A DNA stretch of 64,000 nt from CAWBRT01 sp963832785 (GTDB taxonomy: Bacteria > Acidobacteriota > Terriglobia > Terriglobales > Acidobacteriaceae). The translations under genes were made by a program, and so were the position numbers. Of the stretch, positions 56,124 to 64,000 are shown piece by piece. The number at the start of each line of letters is the position of its first letter. Position 1 is the stretch's first letter. Below the pieces are notes generated by a model. That model was not told where the DNA came from, searched no databases, and worked only from the letters and a program-made list of their open reading frames with translations. The DNA is taken from positions 62,001-126,000 of the forward strand of contig CAWHVF010000009.1 in the NCBI GenBank assembly GCA_963832785.1, read 5' to 3'.

Positions 56124-56849
56124 ATGGATACACAGACCACGATTGCAGCCAGCCGCAGTAGCGCAAAGACGGTAGGGGCGATAATTCTGGTGGGCGCGCC
56201 CGGTTCAGGCAAGGGAACCCAGGCCAAGCGGATTGCGGAGATTCTGGGGGTTCCGCATCTTTCCACCGGCGACCTGCTGCGCCAGAACGTGAGTCGCGGC
56301 ACCGAGTTGGGCCGCCAGGCCAAGCAGACCATGGAACGCGGCGACCTGGTTCCCGATGAGCTCGTCTATGGCATGGTGGCCGAGCGGCTGAAGCTGGCGG
56401 ATTGCCAGAGCGGCTGCATTTTCGACGGCTTTCCGCGCACCGTGGCCCAGGCTGAGTGGCTGGACCGTTACCTGGAAGGCAAGTTCGTGGACGCCCGCGA
56501 GCGGCCCCTGGCCCCGGTTGTGATTCAGCTCACAGTCGAGTATAATTCTCTTTGGCAAAGGCTTACCGGACGCCGTTCGTGTCCTACCTGTGGGCGAATC
56601 TATAATATTTACCTTCAGCCACCTCGGGTTGCAGGGGTCTGCGACGTCGACGGCACCGCTTTAGAGACGCGCCGCGACGATCGCGAAGAGGTCATAACCG
56701 AGCGCCTGAAGGCCTATGAAACGCAGACACTTCCATTGGTAGATTACTATCGCCGCCGGGGCCGGCTACTGGAAATCAACGGCGATTTGCTGCCCGCGGA
56801 CGTGACGGCGGAAGCTTTGAAAGCAATCGAGCATGGCCATAGTGTGTAG
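56124..56849 (+). CDS. adk: Adenylate kinase with a zinc-type LID
   Basis: A 241-residue adenylate kinase: P-loop GAPGSGKGTQAKRIAE at about 25-40, FDGFPRTVAQAEWLD, and a LID with CPTCGRIYN and CDVDG, the Cys3-Asp zinc site. An N-terminal extension of about 16 residues precedes the fold. It makes ADP from ATP and AMP. Its end overlaps map by 17 bp. Confidence 0.96.
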   Translation: MDTQTTIAASRSSAKTVGAIILVGAPGSGKGTQAKRIAEILGVPHLSTGDLLRQNVSRGTELGRQAKQTMERGDLVPDELVYGMVAERLKLADCQSGCIFDGFPRTVAQAEWLDRYLEGKFVDARERPLAPVVIQLTVEYNSLWQRLTGRRSCPTCGRIYNIYLQPPRVAGVCDVDGTALETRRDDREEVITERLKAYETQTLPLVDYYRRRGRLLEINGDLLPADVTAEALKAIEHGHSV

Positions 56850-57585
56850 GTCTCCAGGCGAGCTGGAAAAGATGCGCCGGAGCGGCCAGATAGTGCGCCA
56901 GGTGCTGGACGAGTTGAAGGGCCTGGTGGTCCCGGGTATTTCCACGCTGGAGCTGGAGAAGGCCGCGGAGAAACGGATTCGCGAGGCCGGGGCCAAGCCG
57001 GCCTTCAAGGGATATTACGATTATCCCTGCGTGCTCTGCACCTCGATCAACCAGGAGGTGGTGCACGGCATCCCTTCGCGCCAGCGCATACTGCGGGCGG
57101 GGGACATCGTCTCCATCGACTGCGGGGTGGTGCTAGAAGGTTACTACGGCGACGCCGCCATTACCCAGCCGGTAGGCGAGGGGCTGGCGCCGGAGACGGC
57201 AAGGCTGCTGAAGGTGACCGAGGATTCGCTGTACCGGGCCATCGAGGCGGCGCGCGTGGGTAACACCATCGGCGACCTGGGACACGCCGTGCAGCAGTTG
57301 GTCGAGGCCAACGGCTTTAGCGTGGTCCGCGAATTCGTCGGCCATGGCATCGGCACCCACCTGCACGAGGACCCGCAGGTCCCCAACTTCGGCATTCCCG
57401 GGCACGGGCCGAAGTTGCGCGAGGGCATGGTGCTGGCCATCGAGCCTATGGTGAATGCCGGCGGCCCCGCGGTTCGCGTGCTGGAAGATAAGTGGACGGC
57501 GGTGACCGAGGATGGGCGCCCGAGCGCCCATTTCGAGCATTGTGTGGCGGTCACCAGGGACGGCCCGCTCATCCTTACCCAGTGA
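56833..57585 (+). CDS. map: Methionine aminopeptidase, type I
   Basis: A 250-residue MetAP: metal ligands in SIDCGVVLEGYYGDAAIT (two Asp), GHGIGTHLHEDP (His), AIEPM (Glu) and HFEHCVAVT (Glu). It removes initiator methionine. Its stop codon is the first part of a 131-bp tandem duplication. Confidence 0.96.
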   Translation: MAIVCRSPGELEKMRRSGQIVRQVLDELKGLVVPGISTLELEKAAEKRIREAGAKPAFKGYYDYPCVLCTSINQEVVHGIPSRQRILRAGDIVSIDCGVVLEGYYGDAAITQPVGEGLAPETARLLKVTEDSLYRAIEAARVGNTIGDLGHAVQQLVEANGFSVVREFVGHGIGTHLHEDPQVPNFGIPGHGPKLREGMVLAIEPMVNAGGPAVRVLEDKWTAVTEDGRPSAHFEHCVAVTRDGPLILTQ

Positions 57586-57850
57586 GGTTGAGGCGTCTTC
57601 GAGGCGTGAGGCGCGTAGCGCCGGGAGCCTCGAGCCGAAATCCTGAGCGCAGCGAAGGATCCGGATGAAAACGAGTACGAACATAAGGAGCGCATGAGCA
57701 AGGAAGACGCGATTGAGGTTGAGGCGTCTTCGAGGCGTGAGGCGCGTAGCGCCGGGAGCCTCGAGCCGAAATCCTGAGCGCAGCGAAGGATCCGGATGAA
57801 AACGAGTACGAACATAAGGAGCGCATGAGCAAGGAAGACGCGATTGAGGT
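57583..57850 (+). repeat. 131-bp perfect tandem duplication containing the infA leader and start
   Basis: 57583-57713 and 57714-57844 are identical as far as I can read, with six more repeated bases to 57850. Each unit holds a GAGGC/GCCTC hairpin across GTGA/GGGA, a GA-mismatch hairpin (57640-57660; 57771-57791), the AAGGAG ribosome site and the first nine codons of infA. The upstream copy therefore makes a 27-codon frame (57694-57777) that begins like IF-1 and then stops. Confidence 0.85.
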
Positions 57851-58043
57851 CATGGCCGTGGTGGTCGAGCCGCTGCCAAACGCGATGTTCAAGGTGAAGC
57901 TGGAGAACAATCACGAAGTGCTGGCCCACGTCTCCGGCAAAATGCGCAAGAACTTCATTCGTATTCTCCCGGGCGACCGCGTGGCCGTGGAATTGTCGCC
58001 TTACGATCTGACGCGCGGACGCATCGTCTACCGCTACAAGTAG
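57825..58043 (+). CDS. infA: Translation initiation factor IF-1
   Basis: A 72-residue IF-1: SKEDAIEVMAVVVEPLPNAM, HVSGKMRKNFIRILPGDRVA, YDLTRGRIVYRYK. Standard length. ATAAGGAGCGC precedes the ATG. The intact copy is the second of the tandem duplication. Confidence 0.97.
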   Translation: MSKEDAIEVMAVVVEPLPNAMFKVKLENNHEVLAHVSGKMRKNFIRILPGDRVAVELSPYDLTRGRIVYRYK

Positions 58044-58137
58044 CGGCGGCCTGGCGTTTTGGCAAAACCGGCGCTGGGCGGTTCTCAGCCATCTGAGAAC
58101 TGAAGCCAGCAACTGAACTGGGAATTGAGAACTGCTT

Positions 58138-58251
58138 ATGAAGGTACGGGCATCGGTAAAGAAAATTTGCGACAAGTGCAAGATTATCCGCCGCCACGGC
58201 GTGGTGCGGGTGATCTGCGAGAACTCCAAGCACAAGCAGCGCCAGGGCTAG
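58138..58251 (+). CDS. rpmJ: Ribosomal protein L36
   Basis: A 37-residue L36 of the zinc-binding type: KVRASVKKICDKCKIIRRHG, then CENSKHKQRQG, with C11, C14, C27 and H32. A perfect GTTCTCAG/CTGAGAAC hairpin lies at 58081-58100, upstream of the gene. Confidence 0.96.
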   Translation: MKVRASVKKICDKCKIIRRHGVVRVICENSKHKQRQG

Positions 58252-58304
58252 CGCCGGCCGCGGCCCTGGACTAACCGGCACGTTTATGGGAGTAGAGCAG
58301 GATT

Positions 58305-58691
58305 ATGGCACGCATCGCAGGCGTCGATTTGCCGCGCAACAAGCAGACGCGGATCGCTCTGACTTACATTTTCGGCATCGGCCAGCCCCGCGCCCGCAAG
58401 ATCGCGGCGGCGGCCAACGTCGATGGTTTCAAGAAGATCTCCGACCTGAGCGAGGAGGAAGTCAACCGCATTCGCCAGGTCATCGAGAACGAGGGCAACG
58501 TCGAGGGCGATCTGCGCAAAGACACCTCGATGCACATCAAGCGGCTGATCGAAATCGGCTCCTATCGCGGCTTTCGTCATCGCCGCAGCCTGCCGGTTCG
58601 CGGTCAGCGCACCCACACCAATGCGCGCACCCGCAAGGGCCCGCGCAAAGGCACGGTGGCCAATAAGAAGAAGTCCGCGGCCAAGACGTAG
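58305..58691 (+). CDS. rpsM: Ribosomal protein S13
   Basis: A 128-residue S13: ARIAGVDLPRNKQTRIALTY, YRGFRHRRSLPVRGQRTHTN and ARTRKGPRKG. Normal. The 187-bp spacer to rpsK has no gene. Confidence 0.97.
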   Translation: MARIAGVDLPRNKQTRIALTYIFGIGQPRARKIAAAANVDGFKKISDLSEEEVNRIRQVIENEGNVEGDLRKDTSMHIKRLIEIGSYRGFRHRRSLPVRGQRTHTNARTRKGPRKGTVANKKKSAAKT

Positions 58692-58878
58692 TCGCGCTGC
58701 GGTTCGGGCTGCAAGCCCGTGGTTCGGCCAACGATGGCACCCCAGCAAGGTGCCGTTTCGGACCACGGCAGGTGGGTGAAAGGGCAAAATCGTCAACGAA
58801 CGAAGTTCGTTGGCTGGAGCGGGAGCAAAACGGGGCCCCGGCGAACCAAGTTCTTCGGGATGCCTAAAGGTCAGGTTT

Positions 58879-59308
58879 ATGGCAAAAGCGAGCGGTACTG
58901 CCGGCGGCGCGCCGGAGAAAAAGGGAAAGACCAAGAAGTTCAAGCGCAAGGAGCGTAAGCACGTCCCGCATGGGCTGGTGATGATCAGCGCCTCCTTCAA
59001 CAACACCATTGTCACCATCTCGGACCCAGCGGGGAACGTGATTGCCTGGAAGAGCTCCGGCTCGCTCGGCTTCCGCGGATCGCGCAAGGGGACGCCGTTT
59101 GCCGCCCAGCAGGCGGCCATGACCGCGGCCAACATGGCCCGCGAGCACGGCCTGCGCAGCGTGGACGTGCGCCGTCAGCGGACCCGGTTCGGGCCGCGAA
59201 TCGGCCATTCGCGCGCTGGCGGCCGCCGGGCTCGACGTCCGTTCCATCAAGGACTCGACGCCGGTTCCGCACAACGGCTGCCGGCCGGCCAAGCGGCGGA
59301 GAGTGTGA
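58879..59308 (+). CDS. rpsK: Ribosomal protein S11, with a +1 frameshift
   Basis: The S11 sequence (HGLVMISASFNNTIVTISDP, AAQQAAMTAANMAREHGLRS) is normal to VDVR. One extra C near 59173 then shifts the frame; removing it restores VSGPGSGRESAIRALAAAGL followed by DVRSIKDSTPVPHNGCRPAK and a stop at 59306-59308, the standard S11 end. The corrected product is 142 residues. S11 is essential, so a sequence error is the simplest explanation. The uncorrected frame runs on to 59400. Confidence 0.93.
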
Positions 59309-59312
59309 ACAG

Positions 59313-59413
59313 CAGGTTTCAAGGTTGCTTATGTTTCAAGGTTTCGGGGAAAGAGCCGCGGGATTTTGTCACGCCTGACTTTGATACTCTGAAACCTTGA
59401 AACTTTGAAACCT
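59313..59413. repeat. TTTCAAGG-type inverted-repeat element (copy 3)
   Basis: AGGTTTCAAGGTT at the left is mirrored by ACCTTGAAACTTTGAAACCT at the right. It starts four bases after the rpsK stop. A short CCGGCCG/CGGCCGG hairpin at 59461-59477 lies just before rpsD. Confidence 0.65.
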
Positions 59414-59491
59414 TTACCGATCGGGAAGACACCGCGGCCAACGGCGTAAACCGATCCAGCCCGGCCGTTACGGCCGGTTAGGAGAAGAACA

Positions 59492-60121
59492 TTGGCACGT
59501 TACAAGGATGCAGTATGCCGTCTTTGCCGCCGCGAGGGCATGAAGTTGTTTCTCAAAGGGGCAAAGTGTTTTACCGATAAGTGTCCGGTGGAGAAGCGCA
59601 ACTTCGCTCCCGGCCAGCATGGCAAGGACCGCAAGGCGAAGGTTGTGGGTTACGGCCTGCAGCTTCGCGAAAAGCAGAAGGCCAAGCGCATTTACTTCGC
59701 GCAGGAAGGCCAGTTCCGCAATTATTTCGAGAAGGCGGCCCGCAGCAAGGGCGTCACCGGCGAAATGCTGTTGCAGCAACTTGAGCGGCGCCTGGACAAC
59801 GTGGTGTTACCGTCTCGGATTTGCGGTGGCCCGCCGTCAGGCCCGCCAGCTCGTCCGTCACGGCCACGTGCAGGTGAACGGACGCAAGGTCAACATCCCG
59901 TCTACCAGGTCGAGGCCGGCGACGAGATCATGATCCGCGAAAACAGCCGCAAGCTGCCGGTGCTGGAGCTGGCGAAGGAGTTCAGCGGCCATCAGGCGGT
60001 CCCGACCTGGCTGGAAGTCGACCGCGACAACTATCGCGGCCGCGTGCTCTCCCTGCCCAAGCGCGAAGAGATCAATCTGCCGATCAACGAGCAGTTGATC
60101 GTGGAGCTGTACAGCAAGTAA
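59492..60121 (+). CDS. rpsD: Ribosomal protein S4, with paired +1 and -1 frameshifts
   Basis: A 209-residue S4, TTG start at 59492 after GGAGAAGAACA; CRLCRREGMKLFLKGAKC is a zinc-type N-terminus. The frame is correct to LDNVV, shifts at an extra T near 59807, and returns at a missing base near 59901-59902. Between them the other frame encodes YRLGFAVARRQARQLVRHGH and VQVNGRKVNIPS, the expected S4 core. The rest (EIMIRENSRK to the end) is normal. The two indels cancel, so the open frame hides the fault. Confidence 0.92.
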   Translation: MARYKDAVCRLCRREGMKLFLKGAKCFTDKCPVEKRNFAPGQHGKDRKAKVVGYGLQLREKQKAKRIYFAQEGQFRNYFEKAARSKGVTGEMLLQQLERRLDNVVLPSRICGGPPSGPPARPSRPRAGERTQGQHPVYQVEAGDEIMIRENSRKLPVLELAKEFSGHQAVPTWLEVDRDNYRGRVLSLPKREEINLPINEQLIVELYSK

Positions 60122-60340
60122 GCCTCCTGTCCCGGCGCGAGCGCCATAGCGGCGCTGGCCGGGGCGGAACTTTGTAACCGTGCGCCGTCCGCCGCAGCCG
60201 GAAGACGGTTGCCGGGCGCCGTACCCCTTATCTCGGACCAGATCAGCCGGCCAGGCGATCGCGTTCCGGCTCTAGTTCGCAGTGCCGGAGGTGGCGGCCG
60301 CCGCCGCGCAGCATGGCCCGAACGACAAGGAGAATGAAAA

Positions 60341-61385
<1,045 letters not shown>

Positions 61386-61515
61386 CTGCCGGACGTAAAT
61401 GCTTTTGCGTGCCCCGCATCTGTGTGCTTTTGGCAGAGTGGGTTGTGTCAGGGCGCGACTTTCGCGCCAAAGGTTTCATTGATTTTGGGCTTTGGCCCTG
61501 AAGGATTCAGCGATT

Positions 61516-62016
61516 ATGCGGCATCGTGTAGCAGGATGGAAACTGGGACGAAACACCGAGCACCGGCGCGCGCTCCTGCGCAACCTGGTGACCTCGCTTA
61601 TCATTGAAGAGCGCATCGAGACCACCGTTACCAAGGCCAAGGCGATGCGCCCGCACGTCGACAAGATGATCACGCTGGGCAAGCGCGGCGATGTCGCCGC
61701 CCGCCGCCTGGCCCTTTCTTACCTGATGACCAGCAGCGCCGTCGACAAGCTGTTCGACACCATTTCACCGCGCTTCGGCGACCGTAACGGCGGCTACACC
61801 CGCATCGTGATGACCGGCTTGCGCAAGGGCGACGGCGGGCAGAAAGCCTTCATCGAGCTGCTCGGCAGCGAGAAGACCATCGACGCCAAGCGCGAAAAGC
61901 GCGCCGAGGCCCGCGCCAAAAAGGCCGAAGAGGCCCGCAAGGCCATGGAAGAAGCCCAGGCCCAGCAACAGGCCGGCGGTGAAACTCCGGAAGGCGGCGC
62001 CGAGCCGAAGGCGTAA
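61516..62016 (+). CDS. rplQ: Ribosomal protein L17 with a charged C-terminal tail
   Basis: A 166-residue L17: MRHRVAGWKLGRNTEHRRAL, LIIEERIETTVTKAKAMRP, GGYTRIVMTGLRKGD. Residues about 120-166 are a Lys/Arg/Glu/Ala/Gln-rich tail. I start at the conserved MRHR, 61516. It closes the alpha section. Confidence 0.97.
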   Translation: MRHRVAGWKLGRNTEHRRALLRNLVTSLIIEERIETTVTKAKAMRPHVDKMITLGKRGDVAARRLALSYLMTSSAVDKLFDTISPRFGDRNGGYTRIVMTGLRKGDGGQKAFIELLGSEKTIDAKREKRAEARAKKAEEARKAMEEAQAQQQAGGETPEGGAEPKA

Positions 62017-62047
62017 AGGGCCGGCGAATAAGCGCTCCCTGGTATCA

Positions 62048-62086
62048 ATGTCCCTGGCGGGCTTCACCCCGCCGGGGACATTTTTT
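62048..62086 (+). terminator. Intrinsic terminator of the ribosomal superoperon
   Basis: A 14-bp stem (ATGTCCCTGGCGGG with CCCGCCGGGGACAT, one G-U), a 6-base loop and a run of six T directly after. It lies 31 bp past the rplQ stop. Confidence 0.95.
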
Positions 62087-62172
62087 CTGCATCACAGGAG
62101 CAGCAGAATTGATGTGTCCGGGCCAAGAGGTGTAATGTCATTCGGGCCCGGACAAGCGTTAATGCCCGGCGC

Positions 62173-62565
62173 ATGCCTATGGAGAACAGCGGGATCATTA
62201 ACCAGCCCAGCCGTCATTCGGTTGATGAAACGGTGGAAAGGTTCAAAGCCATTCTGCAGGCCAAGGGAATCACTCTGTTCGCGCTGATCGACCACAGCGG
62301 AGAAGCCGAAAAGGCGGGATTGAAGATGCCTCCGACCAAGCTTCTTATCTTCGGCAATCCGAAAGCGGGAACGCCGGTCATGCAGGCCGTTCCCGCCAGC
62401 GCCATTGACCTTCCACTGAAGGCTTTGATCTGGGAAGATGAGCGGAGAAATGTCTGGGTCTCTTACAACGACCCGGCCTATCTGCAGAAGCGCCATGGCA
62501 TACCACAGGAATTTCTGCAGAACATATCGGTGGTAGAAGCGCTGGCGGCCAAAGCTGGGGAGTAG
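62173..62565 (+). CDS. DUF302 domain protein
   Basis: A 130-residue protein: HSVDETVERFKAILQAKGIT, LFALIDHSGEAEKAGLKM, KLLIFGNPKAGTPVMQ and LKALIWEDE are the DUF302 pattern, small proteins of unknown function often linked to stress. The start could be 62173 or 62179; neither has a strong ribosome site. It stands alone after the superoperon terminator and is convergent with the VanZ-like gene. Confidence 0.85.
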   Translation: MPMENSGIINQPSRHSVDETVERFKAILQAKGITLFALIDHSGEAEKAGLKMPPTKLLIFGNPKAGTPVMQAVPASAIDLPLKALIWEDERRNVWVSYNDPAYLQKRHGIPQEFLQNISVVEALAAKAGE

Positions 62566-62598
62566 CTCCGCGCCTCATGGCTTCGTTTGCGGCGCTGC

Positions 62599-63141
62599 TC
62601 ATGAATCCATTCGCGCCTGTGCCCGCCGGGCGATGCGAGTGGCAAAGCAGAAAATAAGCACCTGTGCTGCCAGCCCGGCGCAGGAATCCAGCAGGACGTC
62701 CCACCAACTGCCGCCGCGCGAAGGAATGAATTTCTGGTGCATCTCGTCGGCTATGGCCGTCAGCGCGGTTCCCGCCAGCGCCAGCAGCGCCCACCGCAGC
62801 CGCCACAGGAACCGGAAGGCCTGCTGGCGGGGCAAGCTCGACACCCGCGAAGTACGCCAGTCGTAATAGCCGGCCTGCGCGCGCCGCGTGCCGCGACAGG
62901 CGCGGAAGAACAGGAAACTCAAGAAGCCGTAGCCCAGCACGTGGCCGCTCTTGCGCAAAACCGCGTTGAGCAGGTCAAGCTGCTCCAGCGGCAGGTGGAT
63001 GGAAAGCATCCCGAGAAGAGTGGAAAGCATGTGACCGGTGTGCGCGCCGGAGAAGGTATCAGTCGATTCGCCGGCAATGATCGCCAGCATGACCATCGCC
63101 GGAACCCAGTAGACGAGAAAGGCTCTAGTCTTCAAAGACAT
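62599..63141 (-). CDS. VanZ-like family membrane protein
   Basis: A 180-residue protein with about four hydrophobic segments. RKSGHVLGYGFLSFLFFRA and AIADEMHQKFIPSRGGSWWD followed by VLLDSCAGL are the VanZ family motifs (teicoplanin-resistance protein VanZ and many uncharacterised relatives). Function unknown. The 298-bp region upstream holds an AGACCGCC/GGTGGTCT hairpin at 63264-63285 and then presumably the left end of the insertion sequence. Confidence 0.85.
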   Translation of the reverse strand: MSLKTRAFLVYWVPAMVMLAIIAGESTDTFSGAHTGHMLSTLLGMLSIHLPLEQLDLLNAVLRKSGHVLGYGFLSFLFFRACRGTRRAQAGYYDWRTSRVSSLPRQQAFRFLWRLRWALLALAGTALTAIADEMHQKFIPSRGGSWWDVLLDSCAGLAAQVLIFCFATRIARRAQARMDS

Positions 63142-63439
63142 TTCAGGTTTTTATTTCAGATTTTTGATTTGATGTTCGAGTAAACGGGTATCCTCCCCTA
63201 CGCTGCTTTTGCGAAGGGTGGGGTAGTCGTGAACTCAATCATTGCCGCCTGAATTATGTGCCAAGACCGCCACAATAGGTGGTCTTCAATTCGAAATCAA
63301 AAATTAGTACTGTCCCAATGTTGAGATTTAATTTCCTGGTAACCGTGCCACAGCATGGGACTTACGAGGAAATTGTCGCATAATCGATTTGAATTTTCGG
63401 TACTCTGGCGTCCTTGCCACATGATTGGCGCGAGGACGC

Positions 63440-64000
63440 ATGAATACTGGTCGAACTGTGTTTGCGCAGTTGATGGACTTCCTTCCGCTGCACGACTTCC
63501 GCTGCTGCGTGGAGCGGTATCGTGGCGATTACAAAGTGCAAAGCTTCTCCTGCCTGGATCAGTTTCTCTGTCTCGCCTTCGCCCAACTCACCTATCGCGA
63601 AAGCCTGCGCGACATCGAAGCCTGCCTGCGCGCTCAACAATCCAAGCTCTACCACATGGGGCTTCGCGGCGGTGTCTCACGCAACAATCTTGCCCATGCC
63701 AACGAGCACCGCGACTGGCGCATCTTTGCCGACTTCGCCCAAGGACTCATTGCCACCGCTCGCCAACTCTACCGCAATGAACCGTTCGCCGTGGAACTGG
63801 ACGATACCGTTTACGCCCTCGATTCCACTACCATCGATCTCTGCTTGTCGCTGTTTCCCTGGGCCCAGTTCCGCCGTCACAAGAGCGCCGTCAAACTGCA
63901 TACCCTGCTCGACCTCCGAGGCAGCGTCCCAGCCAATGTTTACGTCACCTCCGGCGCTATTCACGATGTCAACCTGCTCGACCAACTGCTGCCCGAGCCC
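63440..64000 (+). mobile_element. IS4-type transposase, 5' part (runs off the window)
   Basis: 187 residues from the ATG at 63440 to the window edge. The N-terminal part (FAQLMDFLPLHDFRCCVERY, FAQLTYRESLRDIEACLRA) is the DUF4372 DNA-binding region; YALDSTTIDLCLSLFPWAQF contains the first catalytic Asp, and VKLHTLLDLRG follows. The second and third catalytic residues should lie at or beyond the edge. No frame break is seen. The left terminal repeat should be near 63300-63360 but cannot be fixed without the other end. Confidence 0.88.

Noticed and set aside
59492..60121. rpsD as an intact unusual S4 with a Pro/Arg-rich centre
   Set aside because: The alternative frame between 59808 and 59900 encodes the exact conserved S4 domain, so two cancelling indels explain the odd centre better.

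Overview
The window looks like a piece of an Acidobacteriota chromosome, probably Terriglobia. This is inferred from the GC-rich codon use, the single joined str-S10-spc-alpha ribosomal superoperon, and short dispersed intergenic repeats of the CATCCTGAGC...GAAGGATC type that are frequent in that phylum. No 16S rRNA, tRNA or CRISPR array was seen, so the assignment is an inference.

Left part (1-13.3 kb): a minus-strand operon runs from an MFS transporter (7917) through GlmS-, GlmL- and GlmE-like subunits of a B12-dependent carbon-skeleton mutase, an enolase-superfamily enzyme, a C-GCAxxG-C-C protein and a flavin oxidoreductase (249). Plus-strand genes then encode a second MFS transporter, a class II aldolase homologue that has lost most zinc ligands, and a sigma-54 activator. 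Three sites with correct GG-N10-GC spacing precede the two transporter units and the following redox operon, so these units probably form one sigma-54 regulon.

Redox and dicarboxylate region (13.3-34.2 kb): one operon encodes a succinate dehydrogenase/fumarate reductase-type flavoprotein, a small membrane anchor, an SdhB-type iron-sulfur protein fused to a Rieske protein, a cytochrome b fused to cytochrome c, and a two-subunit class I fumarase. This suggests a physically linked complex II-bc complex. After it come a split UxaA/SuyAB-type lyase, a PrpF-family isomerase, a DASS dicarboxylate transporter, an exported amidohydrolase, another MFS transporter, a selenocysteine formate dehydrogenase (in-frame UGA with SECIS hairpin) with its iron-sulfur and NrfD subunits, and a further MFS transporter. 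A large Ig/beta-propeller lipoprotein follows.

Right part (37.2-62.1 kb): a good sigma-70-type promoter and a roughly 420-nt leader precede rpsL-rpsG-fusA-tuf, then the S10, spc and alpha genes through rplQ, closed by a strong intrinsic terminator. The spacers are unusually long and filled with hairpin repeats. S14 carries an inserted CxxCxGxG zinc finger. A 131-bp tandem duplication repeats the start of infA. rpsK, rpsD and rpoA together contain four single-base indels, most simply sequence errors. The window ends with a DUF302 protein, a VanZ-like protein and the start of an IS4-type transposase.
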